Assembly (NCBI RefSeq): GCF_030269685.1
Contig: NZ_BSTT01000006.1
Coordinates: 62,001-126,000 of the forward strand
Length of the DNA stretch: 64,000 bases
Direction: 5' to 3'
Source: Actinomycetospora sp. NBRC 106378
Lineage (GTDB): Bacteria > Actinomycetota > Actinomycetes > Mycobacteriales > Pseudonocardiaceae
Part shown: positions 24,620-33,122 of the stretch, piece by piece
Layout: each line of letters opens with the position of its first letter
Position numbering within the stretch: the stretch's first letter is position 1
Program-made: the position numbers and the translations under genes
The notes under the pieces: generated by a model
Told to the model about the DNA's origin: nothing
What the model saw: only the letters and a program-made list of their open reading frames with translations
Databases searched by the model: none

Positions 24620-25500
24620 GAGGCGAGGAAAGCGAGGGCGGTAGGCACGAACTGCTCGTGGTACTGGAAGATTCCGCCGTGCCCGGAGCCCGGGTAGATG
24701 ACCAGCTGGGCGCCCGGGATGCGCCGGGCGATGTCGGCGGAGTGCTCGCTGGCGACCATCAGGTCGGCGTCCCCGTTGGCGACCAGGACCGGCTTGTCGA
24801 TGACCCCGAGGTCCTGCGGCTGCTGTCGACCGGCGTCGACGATGGCCCGGAGCTGCGCGCCCATGGCCTGCAGGGAGATCCGTTCGTCGCGGTCGGCGGT
24901 GCGCTCCTTGAGCCGTGTGAGGTAGGCCTTCGCGGCGCGCCTGCCCTCGGGGGTGCGAGGGAAGAACAGGAAGTTCCGCGGGTCGCTGAAGGTCAGCGCG
25001 GCCTTGAGGTAGGCGAGGCCCGCGATCCGGACCATCTTGTCGAGTCCGCCTGCCCCCGCGGGGCCGGTGCCGGTGAAGATCGCCTTCCGCACGAGGTCCG
25101 GGTTCTGCAGGGTCACGAACTGCGCCACGCCGCCGCCGAGGGAGAACCCGAGGAGGTCGACCTTCTCGTGGCCCAGGCCGCGGATGAACATGGCCGCATC
25201 GGCGGCCATCTCCTGCACCGTCGAGGGCACGGAGCCGCTGGAGCCGCCCACGCCCCGGTTGTCGAAGGTGATCACGTGGTGGTGCGCGGCGAGCCCGTCG
25301 ACGACCCGGGGGTCCCAGTCGTCGAGCACCGCGGTGAGGTGGTGCAGGAAGACCACCGGCACGCCGCCACGGGGGCCCAGTTCGCGGTAGCGGAACCGCA
25401 CGCCGCTGACCTCAAGGGTTCGGGTCGGCGCGTCCTGCCACGCGACGCGGGCCGCGTCGGTCGACGGCTGGTGGTCGGTTGTCGGGCGGGGCTGGCTCAT
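24616..25500 (-). CDS. Alpha/beta hydrolase
   Basis: The 294-residue protein shows RYRELGPRGGVPVVFLHHLT (oxyanion region HH instead of HG), VITFDNRGVGGSSGSVPSTV, the nucleophile elbow LLGFSLGGGVAQFV, PVLVANGDADLMV (acid) and YPGSGHGGIFQYHEQF (His). The ATG at 25500 follows a CAGGAG site. It is the first gene of the operon with SDR, flavin oxidoreductase and CrtA-like genes, and is divergent from the HxlR regulator. A clear paralogue at 26421-27311 lies on the regulator's other side. Confidence 0.88.
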   Translation of the reverse strand: MSQPRPTTDHQPSTDAARVAWQDAPTRTLEVSGVRFRYRELGPRGGVPVVFLHHLTAVLDDWDPRVVDGLAAHHHVITFDNRGVGGSSGSVPSTVQEMAADAAMFIRGLGHEKVDLLGFSLGGGVAQFVTLQNPDLVRKAIFTGTGPAGAGGLDKMVRIAGLAYLKAALTFSDPRNFLFFPRTPEGRRAAKAYLTRLKERTADRDERISLQAMGAQLRAIVDAGRQQPQDLGVIDKPVLVANGDADLMVASEHSADIARRIPGAQLVIYPGSGHGGIFQYHEQFVPTALAFLAS

Positions 25501-25521
25501 CGAAGCTCCTGCTCTGATCGG

Positions 25522-25536
25522 TATACGAAACGTATA
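25522..25536. promoter_or_regulatory. Operator palindrome for HxlR/hydrolase divergon
   Basis: TATACGaaaCGTATA is a perfect 6-3-6 palindrome in the 92-bp gap between the divergent hydrolase and HxlR genes, 22 bp upstream of the hydrolase start. It is much more AT-rich than its surroundings and is the likely binding site of the HxlR protein. Confidence 0.6.
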
Positions 25537-25592
25537 GTGGTTAGGCCCGAATCGTGTGTCAAGATGGCACTGTCGATCGGGGAGGGAAGGCC

Positions 25593-26288
25593 ATGAGCAC
25601 GAGTTCGGCGCCGACACGGACCTACGGACAGATGTGTCCGCTGGCCCGCTCGCTCGACGTCCTGGGCGAGCGGTGGACCCTGCTGGTGGTCCGGGAGCTA
25701 CTGCTGGGCCCGAAGCGGTTCAAACACCTGCTCGCGTCGCTCCCGGGTATCGGGAGCAATCGCCTCTCGATGCGCCTGACGACGCTGGAAGACGCGGGCG
25801 CCGTCCGGCGGGCGACTCTGCCCGAGCCGGCGAGCGTTCCGGTCTACGAACTCACCGAGGAGGGCGAGCGCTTGCGCGGGCCCGTGGTGGGTCTCGCCCT
25901 GTGGGGTCTGCAGCTCCCCCTCGACGAGCGCGTCGATCCGGGAACGATCCGGGCCGAGCTGATCGCCCTGTGCCTGACGCACGCCCCGGAGCGGGCGCCG
26001 GCGGCGCACCGCGACGACGTCGTGGAGTTCCACGTCGGGCGCGAGGTGTTCCATCTGCGCATGGCCGAGGGGCGGGTCCTGCCCCGCTCGGGCCCGTCCC
26101 CGGTCGAGCCGACGGCCCGGGTCGAGAGCGACCTCGCGACCTTCCTCGCCCTCGCGCTCCGCGAGCTGACGCCGTCCGGAGCCCTCGCGAGCGGGCGGGC
26201 CACCGTCGCCTCCGGGCCCCCCTCGGCGCTCGCGGAGCTCTTCGACGTCCTGGCCCTCCCCCCGCAGGGTCCCATCCCGATGCCCTGA
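25593..26288 (+). CDS. HxlR family transcriptional regulator with C-terminal ligand domain
   Basis: The 231-residue protein has an HxlR winged helix (MCPLARSLDVLGERWTLLVV, LLGPKRFKHLLASLPGIGSN, LSMRLTTLEDAGAV) with the N-terminal Cys of the family. A C-terminal domain with DVVEFHVGREVFHLRMAEG and RVESDLATFLALALREL looks like the SCP2-like sterol-carrier module found in longer HxlR proteins. This suggests a hydrophobic ligand such as a terpenoid or steroid. GGGAGGGAAGG precedes ATG 25593. Divergent from the hydrolase operon. Confidence 0.85.
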   Translation: MSTSSAPTRTYGQMCPLARSLDVLGERWTLLVVRELLLGPKRFKHLLASLPGIGSNRLSMRLTTLEDAGAVRRATLPEPASVPVYELTEEGERLRGPVVGLALWGLQLPLDERVDPGTIRAELIALCLTHAPERAPAAHRDDVVEFHVGREVFHLRMAEGRVLPRSGPSPVEPTARVESDLATFLALALRELTPSGALASGRATVASGPPSALAELFDVLALPPQGPIPMP

Positions 26289-26332
26289 GGGGCCGACACG
26301 ACGCGCACCGGAACTGCACGCCATGGCAGTAT

Positions 26333-26351
26333 GTTCGTACTATGATCGAAC
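26333..26351. promoter_or_regulatory. Candidate operator upstream of second hydrolase gene
   Basis: GTTCGTACTATGATCGAAC is an inverted repeat with perfect 5-bp arms (GTTCG/CGAAC) and two further symmetric bases inside, about 70 bp before the hydrolase start at 26421. It is unlike the TATACG palindrome, so a different regulator may act here. Confidence 0.4.
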
Positions 26352-26420
26352 ACGCCGTCGCCCGAGGGGTCGACCGATCCACGGACCGATCAGCGGGCAA
26401 CACCTGTCAGGAATCCGCTC

Positions 26421-27311
26421 ATGAATGCCAGTAACCAGGTCGTCGTCACCCGATATGCGCTGGCCCCGACGCGCACCGTCGCCGCCGCGGGGATCACGTT
26501 CACCTACCGCGAGCTGGGGCCGACCGGTGGCGTGCCGGTCGTGTTCCTGGTCCACCTCGCGGCCACCCTGGACAACTGGGACCCGCGGATCGTCGATGCC
26601 GTCGCCGCCGGCCACCACGTCATCGCCGTGGACAACCGCGGCGTCGGTGCGTCCACCGGCTCGGTTCCCGGCACCGTCGAGGCGATGGCCGACGACACCT
26701 ACGCCTTCGTCACTGCACTGGGACACGAGCTCGTCGACGTCGTCGGCTTCTCCCTCGGCGGGTTCGTCGCCCAGGTCCTCGTCGAGCGCCACCCCGACCT
26801 CGTCCGCAGGCTCGTCCTCGCGGGCACCGGACCGCGCGGCGGCAGCGGGATCGCGAAGGTCCCCGCCGTCACCTTCTACGACATCGTCCGGGCCGGGCTC
26901 GCCCGTGTGGATCCAAAGGCTTTCCTGTTCTTCGGCCGCGACCCGGAGGGCAAACGAGCTGCCACAGCGTTCCTCGAACGCCTCGAGGAACGCACGAGCG
27001 ACCGGGACGCCCCGATGGCCGTGACGGGGTTCCTCGCCCAGCTCGTGGCGATCACACGGTGGGGCCTGGGCACCCCATCCGACCTCTCGAAGGTCCACCA
27101 ACCCACGCTGATCGCCAACGGCGACCACGACCGCATGGTGCCCTCCGCGCTCTCCCGGGACTTGCACCACCGCATCCCGGGCTCGGAACTCGTCGTCTTT
27201 CCCGACTCGGGGCACGGCGGTGTGTTCCAGCACCACGAGGCATTCGCGCCGGCCCTCGTGGAGTTCCTCGACCGCCCCGAGAAGTCCGTTCCGGGAGGAG
27301 AGCAGCGATGA
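26421..27311 (+). CDS. Alpha/beta hydrolase (paralogue of 24616-25500)
   Basis: The 296-residue protein mirrors the hydrolase on the other side of the HxlR gene: FTYRELGPTGGVPVVFLVHL, WDPRIVDAVAAGHHVIAVDN, VVGFSLGGFVAQVLVERHP (nucleophile), PTLIANGDHDRMVPS (acid), FPDSGHGGVFQHHEAF (His). The oxyanion region reads LVHLA. The stop overlaps the start of the dehydrogenase gene by four bases, so the two are co-translated. Role in the same catabolic route as the leftward operon is inferred. Confidence 0.88.
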   Translation: MNASNQVVVTRYALAPTRTVAAAGITFTYRELGPTGGVPVVFLVHLAATLDNWDPRIVDAVAAGHHVIAVDNRGVGASTGSVPGTVEAMADDTYAFVTALGHELVDVVGFSLGGFVAQVLVERHPDLVRRLVLAGTGPRGGSGIAKVPAVTFYDIVRAGLARVDPKAFLFFGRDPEGKRAATAFLERLEERTSDRDAPMAVTGFLAQLVAITRWGLGTPSDLSKVHQPTLIANGDHDRMVPSALSRDLHHRIPGSELVVFPDSGHGGVFQHHEAFAPALVEFLDRPEKSVPGGEQR

Positions 27312-28312
27312 AGGCCTTCGTGGTCGAGAAGTACGGTCCCGACGGCCTGCGGGCGGCCGAGGTGCCCGAGCCGACGGTCGGACCGCGCGACGTCCTCGTC
27401 CGGGTCGCCGCGGCGAGCATCAACCCGCTGGACAAGATGGTCCGCGACGGCGAGTTCAAGCAGCTCCTGCGCTACAAGCCCCCGTTCACCTTGGGCCACG
27501 ACGTCGCTGGCACCGTGGAGCGCGTCGGCCGCGAGGTGACCCGCTTCGAGGTCGGCGACGAGGTGTATTCCCGCCCTCGTGATCTGCGGATCGGCACCTT
27601 CGCCGAGCTGATCGCCATCGACCAGGACGACGTCGCACCCAAGCCGCGGTCGCTGACGATGGCGGAAGCGGGCGCAGTCCCACTGGTGGCGCTGGCCGCG
27701 AAACAGGCCCTCGCCGACGTCGCCCATGTCCGACCCGGTCAAAAGGTGCTCGTCCACGCCGGCGCCGGCGGGCTCGGCGCGACGGTGGTCCAGTACGCCA
27801 AGCACCTCGGCGCACACGTCACGGTCACCGCGAGCGGACACGACGAGGCCAAGGTCCGCGGCTTCGGCGCCGACGAATTCGTCGACTACCGCACCACGGA
27901 CTTCTCGACGGTGCTCTCGGGTTTCGACGTCGTGCTCGACTCGCTCGGCGGCAGCAACCTCGAGAAGTCCCTGACCGTCCTCGCCCCCGGCGGCCTGGCG
28001 ATCAGCGTCGTCGGCCCACCCGACCCGGCCTTCGCCCGACAGCTCGGACAGCGGCTCCTCGCCCCGGTCATGGCCGCGCTGAGCTGGAAGGTCCGCCGCC
28101 GGGCCCGCAAGCTCGGCGTCCGCTACGCCTTCCTCTTCATGCACGCCGACGGCGCCGCCCTGACCGCTCTCGCCGCCCTCTACGAGGCCGGCGCACTGCG
28201 TCCTACGCTCGACCGCACCTTTCCCTTCGACGAGACCCCTGCCGCACTCGAGTACGTCGCCCAGGGTCGAGCGAAGGGCAAGGTCGTCGTCACAGCGGAC
28301 CCCCGGAGCTGA
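27308..28312 (+). CDS. Zinc-free MDR oxidoreductase (quinone reductase type)
   Basis: The 334-residue medium-chain dehydrogenase shows MKAFVVEKYGPDGLRAAEVP, ASINPLDKMVRDGEFK, PFTLGHDVAGTVERVG, YSRPRDLRIGTFAELIAID, and VLVHAGAGGLGATVVQYAKH (NADP-binding AxxGxxG). ASGHDEAKVRGFGADEFVDY and AQGRAKGKVVVT close the pattern. No zinc-binding Cys cluster is present, as in quinone oxidoreductases and enone reductases. It overlaps the hydrolase gene (ATGA). Confidence 0.9.
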   Translation: MKAFVVEKYGPDGLRAAEVPEPTVGPRDVLVRVAAASINPLDKMVRDGEFKQLLRYKPPFTLGHDVAGTVERVGREVTRFEVGDEVYSRPRDLRIGTFAELIAIDQDDVAPKPRSLTMAEAGAVPLVALAAKQALADVAHVRPGQKVLVHAGAGGLGATVVQYAKHLGAHVTVTASGHDEAKVRGFGADEFVDYRTTDFSTVLSGFDVVLDSLGGSNLEKSLTVLAPGGLAISVVGPPDPAFARQLGQRLLAPVMAALSWKVRRRARKLGVRYAFLFMHADGAALTALAALYEAGALRPTLDRTFPFDETPAALEYVAQGRAKGKVVVTADPRS

Positions 28313-28332
28313 TCCGGGCCGGCACCGGCCCG

Positions 28333-29187
28333 ATGTGGCCGGGCTCGGTACCGGTCCACACCAGAAGCTGTCGTGGGCGCGGTCCCTCGACGTCACGCAA
28401 CGGCGGCTCTTCTTCGGCTGATCGTTTCCTCGGTGAGGTCTCGTTGGCCGGTTTCGACTGGATCGAGATCGGCCCGTACGGCTATCTCCCCACCGACCCG
28501 GCCGAGCTGAGCGATTCCCTCGCTCGACACGGCCTGCAGGTCTCTGCGGGGACGGTGTTCGAGGCCCTGCACCGCGAGAACTCGTGGGCCGACGTCTGGA
28601 AGCAGGTCACCGAGGTCGCTGCCCTGACTCGCGCTGTCGGCGGCGAGCTCACGGTCGACCAGTGGGATCGCATGACCTCGGGGATCGACGAGCTCGGGCG
28701 GCGCATCCTCGAGCAGTACGGGCTGGACGTGCAGTTTCACCCGCACGCGGACTCCCATGTCGGTCACCAGCCCGAGATCGAACGCTTCCTCGACGCGACC
28801 GACTCCCGCTACGTGAACCTTTGTCTCGCCACCGGCCACGTCGCGTACTACCGCGGCGACTGCGTGGACCTGATCGAGCGGTTCGCGGAACGGATCGGGT
28901 ACGTGCATCTCAAGCAGGTCGACCCCGCGATTCGTGCCCAGGTGGAGGCAGAGGACCTCGGGTTCCCCGAGGCCGTCCGCCGCGGGGTGATGATCGAGCC
29001 GCCCTATGGAGGGCCGCACATGCGGCCGGTCCTCGACGCGGTCGCCGGCCTGGGCCGGGACATCTACCCGATCGTCGAGCAGGACATGTATCCGTGCCAC
29101 CCGGACACGCCGCCCCCGATCGCGCAACGCACCCGTACCTACCTCGCGGGCTGCGGGGTCATCGAGCTGGACATCGCCCACCGCTGA
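28333..29187 (+). pseudogene. Sugar phosphate isomerase/epimerase (IolE/inosose dehydratase-like) with missing parts
   Basis: From about 28420 the frame matches the TIM-barrel isomerase family: GFDWIEIGPYGYLPTDPAEL, LQFHPHADSHV-like VQFHPHADSHVGHQPEIERF, CLATGHVAYYRGDCVDLIERF, IGYVHLKQVDP and PIVEQDMYPCHPDTPPP. The first 28 residues before this are non-family, and the usual N-terminal strand is missing. About 25 residues usually found between VGGEL and the next helix are also missing. The metal-binding His/Asp/Glu positions I can see remain. It could still be translated but is probably inactive. Confidence 0.65.
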
Positions 29188-29258
29188 CGCCACCAAGACG
29201 CACCACAGAGGCGCTCACGGACCTCGGGAGCACCCACCTCTCGTACAGCCGCGTCGGC

Positions 29259-30269
29259 CTACGTGGCGTCGCCGGGCTGGTGCCCAGAGGCGGGGCCGGT
29301 CGTCGAGCGGACGACCAGATGGGGGTCGAGGACGACCCGACGGGACGGCTCGCCGGAGGCGAGAGCAGCGGCGGCGGCGACGCCGCCGGATGCCAACCCG
29401 GGAACGTCCTGGGCGACGGTGGTGAGGTCGATGTGGGCGAGGCGGGCGATGCTCGAGTCGTCGAAGCCGACGACCGACACGTCGCCGGGGACCGCGACCC
29501 CGCTGCGTCGTAGCTCCTCGAGCACGCCGACCGCACAGACGTCATTGAAGGCCACGACCGCGGTCGGGAGCAGCGGCCCGTCGAGCAGCTCCCGCGCAGC
29601 GCGTATCCCGTCCACCTCGGTGAGCCCGCCGGTCAGCACCCGCGAGCCGGTGAGATTCGCGCGGCGGGCCGCGTCACGGAAGGCCGTCCGTCGCTCGTCG
29701 GAACCGGGTGCGTGGGCGCCATCGACGTGGGCGATGTCCGAGTGTCCCAGGCCGACGAGGTGGGCGATGGCGGCGTCGATCCCGGCTCGCTCGTCGGAGA
29801 TCACCGCGCTCACGTTCGCCGCGGTCGACCGGGCGAGCGCCACCACCGGAACTCTCGCGGCGAGGTCGTCGAGCGCCTCGTCGGACAGGGTGGGACCCAG
29901 CAGGATCAGCGCTTCGGGACGTTCCCTCAGCAGGGCCTGCGCCGCGGCCGTCTCGTGGCGACCGGGTGCGGTCGCCGAGAGCGCGAGGTCCAGTCCGCGA
30001 TCCGCGGCGGCGACGTAGAGCTGCTCGACCAGGTCGCCGTGGAACGCATGGCGCAGGCCGAAACACACGCCGAGCACCCTGGACCGGCGCTGGCGCAGCT
30101 TGCGAGCCCGCTGGTCGGGGACGTAGCCGAGCTCGTCGGCCACCGCGAGGACCCGGGCGCGTGTCGTGTCGCTGGCTCCCGGAACGCCACGCATCACGAT
30201 CGAGACCAAGGCCGTCGACACGCCTGCGGCTCGCGCGATGTCGACCATGGTCGGCCGTGAGGCGCCCAT
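29259..30269 (-). CDS. LacI family transcriptional regulator
   Basis: The 336-residue protein opens with a LacI helix-turn-helix (PTMVDIARAAGVSTALVSIV, then VADELGYVPDQRARKLRQRR hinge helix). A periplasmic-binding-like domain follows: VLGVCFGLRHAFHGDLVEQL, LILLGPTLSDEALDDLA, DERAGIDAAIAHLVGLGHSD, AVVAFNDVCAVGVLEELR and GDVSVVGFDDSSIARLAHI. It is divergent from the Gfo/Idh/MocA and isomerase genes, which it very likely represses through the operator at 30320-30335 in response to a sugar or polyol. Confidence 0.92.
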   Translation of the reverse strand: MGASRPTMVDIARAAGVSTALVSIVMRGVPGASDTTRARVLAVADELGYVPDQRARKLRQRRSRVLGVCFGLRHAFHGDLVEQLYVAAADRGLDLALSATAPGRHETAAAQALLRERPEALILLGPTLSDEALDDLAARVPVVALARSTAANVSAVISDERAGIDAAIAHLVGLGHSDIAHVDGAHAPGSDERRTAFRDAARRANLTGSRVLTGGLTEVDGIRAARELLDGPLLPTAVVAFNDVCAVGVLEELRRSGVAVPGDVSVVGFDDSSIARLAHIDLTTVAQDVPGLASGGVAAAAALASGEPSRRVVLDPHLVVRSTTGPASGHQPGDAT

Positions 30270-30319
30270 CGATCCTCCGTTGACGTCGTCGACCGTCCAA
30301 CCTTAACCTAGAACGTGCT

Positions 30320-30335
30320 ACTAGAACGTACTAGT
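30320..30335. promoter_or_regulatory. LacI-type operator
   Basis: ACTAGAACGTACTAGT is a 16-bp palindrome with one mismatched pair around a central CG, the typical form of LacI-family operators. A related half (CTAGAACGT) precedes it at 30308-30316. It lies 14 bp before the Gfo/Idh/MocA start and 51 bp before the LacI start. Confidence 0.65.
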
Positions 30336-30348
30336 TGATGAGGCTGCC

Positions 30349-31377
30349 ATGACCCGACTCGCCACCCGCACCGTCCGGCTCGCCCTCGTGGGCACCGGCC
30401 GGATCGGCACCCACCACGCCGAGGCCCTCGCCCGCCACGTCCCCGGCGTCGAGCTGACCTCGGTGGTCGACCCCGACGCCGCCGCCGCGGGCCGCCTCGG
30501 CGACGCTCTCGAGGTCCCCTCGGGCAGCGACCCGGCAGCGCTGCTCGCCACCGAAGACCTCGACGGCGTCGTCATCTGCGCCCCGGCCCGGTTCCACGCC
30601 GACCTCGTCATCGCCGCGCTCGAGGCCGGCAAGCACGTCTTCGTCGAGAAGCCGATGGCCACCACCCTCGCCGACGCCGACCGGGTCGTCGCCGCCGCCG
30701 ACACCGCCGGCACCGTGCTGCAGGTCGGATTCAACCGCCGCTTCTCCCCCGGCTTCGCCGCCGCCCGGCGCGCCGTGGTCGACGGTCAGATCGGCACCCC
30801 ACAGCTGCTGCGCTCGCTGACCCGTGACCCCGGCCCCTTCACCGCCGACCCGACACGCATCCCGCAGTGGACGATCTTCCTCGAGACCCTCATCCACGAC
30901 TTCGACACCTTGTGCTGGCTCAACCCCGGCGCCACCCCGACGCGGGTCAACGCCATGGCCGACGCCCTCGTGCGCCCGGACGCGAAGGCCTCGGGACACC
31001 TGGACACCGCGGTCGTCACGATCACCTTCGACAACGGCGCCATCGCCACCGCCGAGGCCAGCTTCTCCGCCCTCTACGGCTACGACGTCCGCGCCGAGGT
31101 GTTCGGCTCCGCCGGGATGGTCACCGCCGGCGACGGCCGTGCCACTGACATGATCCTGCATCTCGCCGACGGGCGGCACGTGGACACCTCCCGTGCCGAC
31201 ACCGACCTGCTCCACACCGCCTACGTCGGCGAGTTCGCCGCCTTCGCCGACGCCATCCGCGCCCAGCAGCCCGCGGTGGTCGGCGCCCGCGACGCCCGTA
31301 CCGCTCTCGAGATCGCCCACGCCGCCATCCGCAGCATCGAGAACGGCACCACTGTCACTGTGAAGGACCTCCGATGA
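30349..31377 (+). CDS. Gfo/Idh/MocA family oxidoreductase (inositol 2-dehydrogenase-like)
   Basis: The 342-residue protein has an N-terminal Rossmann domain (VRLALVGTGRIGTHHAEAL), then LDGVVICAPARFHADLVIAA and GKHVFVEKPMATTLADADRV with the EKP lysine. LQVGFNRRFSPGFAAARR follows, with the C-terminal catalytic region TIFLETLIHDFDTLCWL (His/Asp). It resembles myo-inositol 2-dehydrogenases. The stop overlaps the start of the isomerase gene, so they are co-translated under the LacI regulator. Confidence 0.9.
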   Translation: MTRLATRTVRLALVGTGRIGTHHAEALARHVPGVELTSVVDPDAAAAGRLGDALEVPSGSDPAALLATEDLDGVVICAPARFHADLVIAALEAGKHVFVEKPMATTLADADRVVAAADTAGTVLQVGFNRRFSPGFAAARRAVVDGQIGTPQLLRSLTRDPGPFTADPTRIPQWTIFLETLIHDFDTLCWLNPGATPTRVNAMADALVRPDAKASGHLDTAVVTITFDNGAIATAEASFSALYGYDVRAEVFGSAGMVTAGDGRATDMILHLADGRHVDTSRADTDLLHTAYVGEFAAFADAIRAQQPAVVGARDARTALEIAHAAIRSIENGTTVTVKDLR

Positions 31378-32165
31378 GCTTCACCCTTGCCGCCAGCGCC
31401 GAGATGCTCCACACCGATCTCCCCTACACCGAGCGCGTCACCCGCCTGCACGACGCCGGGTTCGAGGTCGAAATCTGGAACTGGACCACCAAGGACATCG
31501 ACGAGCTCGTCACCACCGGCGCCCGGTTCTCCTCCATGACCGGCTACATCACCGGCGACCTGCTCGAGCCCGACGGCATCGAGGCCCTGCTCTCCTCCGC
31601 GGCCCGATCCGTCGAGGTCGCCGAGCAGCTCGGCTGCCCCCGGCTGAACCTGCACGGCACCGGACTCGACGGCCGCGGCCTGCCTGTCCGCCCGGTCGAC
31701 GTGGTCACCCCGGCCATGTGGTTGACCGCCGCCGACACCCTGCGCCGCATCGCCGAACTCGGAGAGCGCGCCGGGCGGGTGTTCACCCTGGAGAACCTCA
31801 ACCTCGCCGTCGACCACCCCGGCACCCCCTTCGCCCGCGCCGAGGACACCCTCGCCCTCGTCCGCGCCGTCGACAGCCCCGGCCTGCGGATGAACCTCGA
31901 CCTCTACCACGCCCAGATCGGTGAGGGGAACCTCGTCGAACTCACCCGCCGGGCCCTGCCCTGGGTCGGCGAGATCCAGGTCGCCGACGTCCCCGGCCGT
32001 TGCGAACCCGGCACCGGAGAAATCCGCTACGGCGCCATCGCCGCCGCCCTCGACGCCGCCGACTGGCAGGGCACCGTTGGGCTCGAAGGATGGGCCGCCA
32101 CCGACACCGACACCGCGCTCCGCCGATTCCGAGACGCCTTCTCCGTGCCGGGGTTCACCGACTAG
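31374..32165 (+). CDS. hyi: Hydroxypyruvate isomerase-like TIM-barrel protein
   Basis: The 263-residue protein fits the hydroxypyruvate isomerase branch of the AP-endonuclease-2-like barrels: LAASAEMLHTDLPYTERVTR, GFEVEIWNW, CPRLNLHGTGLDGRG, FTLENLNLAVDHPG (Glu ligand), RMNLDLYHAQIGEGNLVEL (Asp, His), GEIQVADVPGRCEPGTGEI and TVGLEGWA (Glu). It would interconvert a 2-keto sugar acid with a tartronate-semialdehyde-type product. Together with the dehydrogenase upstream it forms a small sugar-acid or inositol module. Confidence 0.85.
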   Translation: MSFTLAASAEMLHTDLPYTERVTRLHDAGFEVEIWNWTTKDIDELVTTGARFSSMTGYITGDLLEPDGIEALLSSAARSVEVAEQLGCPRLNLHGTGLDGRGLPVRPVDVVTPAMWLTAADTLRRIAELGERAGRVFTLENLNLAVDHPGTPFARAEDTLALVRAVDSPGLRMNLDLYHAQIGEGNLVELTRRALPWVGEIQVADVPGRCEPGTGEIRYGAIAAALDAADWQGTVGLEGWAATDTDTALRRFRDAFSVPGFTD

Positions 32166-32562
32166 CGAGCCCACTCCTGGCCTCGTCGTACGTCGGGCCG
32201 CCGAAGACCGCGGTGCACTCCGGTGCGTCCGACGTTCGTCGTGAGTGCGGCGAATCCGAGCGCGCGGGCGACCAGTCGTCACGGGTACGCCCCCGGCCGG
32301 CACAGCCAGCACGAACCAGCGCTCGGTCCGCTTTCCCACGGACGACAGCCGGGTGCGGGGTCCTCCGCCGGGCTCGCCCGGCTCCCCCGCGCCCGCCGGT
32401 GCGGACGATGACGGTCCATCGCCGGCGCGGCTGGACGTCGTCCTCGACGCGGTCAGGCGGTCTCCTTGGCCTCCTCGAGCCATGCCGTGACTGAGGTCGT
32501 CCGCGCCGTCGGCGGGATGCAGCGAGGTGTGCCGGTCAACTTCCGAGAACCGATGCTTTCCG
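32166..32562. other. Region between isomerase and recombinase remnant, nothing convincing
   Basis: About 400 bp of GC-rich sequence with only low-complexity Arg/Pro frames. A plus-strand frame at 32245-32490 ends LDVVLDAVRR but has no start support or homology I recognise. A minus-strand tail near 32455-32500 reads TSVTAWLEEAKETA before a stop and might be a gene end scrap. Confidence 0.4.
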
Positions 32563-33111
32563 TCAGGTGAGCCAGTGGGTGGGGTTGGTGGGGTCGAAGG
32601 TGCGGGCGGCGTCGATGTAGGGGTCCATGGAGGCGCGGGAGCGCCAGCGGCCGTGGCGTTGGACGTCGCGTTCGGGGACGCCGGCGGCGATGGCTTCGGT
32701 GGCGAACCCGCGCCGGAGGCTGTGCCCGCCCCACAGGTCGGCGTCCTCGAGCCCGGCGGCGGCGGCGCGGCGTTTGATGATCTCGGCGATCGAGTTGCGG
32801 TGCAGCCCGTTGGTGCGGGGGCGGCGGCCGTAGCGGTCGATGCCGCGCCAGGCGGGGCCGTCTGTGATGCCGTGGGAGCCGAGCAGGTCGCGCCAGCGGG
32901 TCCAGGCGGCACCGGCGTCGAGCAGCGCCGATTCGCCACGCCCCTCCCCCACCGTCGCCTCTGGGGACGGAGCGGCGATGCCGATCGTCGTGCCCGCTGT
33001 CGTTTCACGAAGCCGACTGCACGGATTCCCGTACCCTTCTGCACCCGGATTGGGTGCGGGCGCTCGAAGGTCGGTGGGAAGCTCCGCCACCCGGTGCCGG
33101 GCCGGGCGCAT
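32563..33111 (-). pseudogene. Tyrosine recombinase (phage-type integrase), C-terminal half only
   Basis: The protein-like part holds NSIAEIIKRRAAAAGLEDAD, LWGGHSLRRGFATEAIAAG, VPERDVQRHGRWRSRASMDP and YIDAARTFDPTNPTHWLT. HxLR, HGRW and the nucleophilic Tyr of the catalytic domain are all visible. The first catalytic Arg and the SAM-like core-binding domain are missing; upstream of about 32950 the frame has no family match. Length is about 130 true residues against 300-400 for an intact enzyme. It cannot act alone, but shows that a mobile element once inserted here. Confidence 0.75.
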
Positions 33112-33122
33112 GGTGGGTGGGC

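Noticed and set aside
32245..32490. Plus-strand 81-residue frame after the isomerase gene
   Set aside because: Pro/Arg/Gly low-complexity sequence with no motif and no ribosome site.
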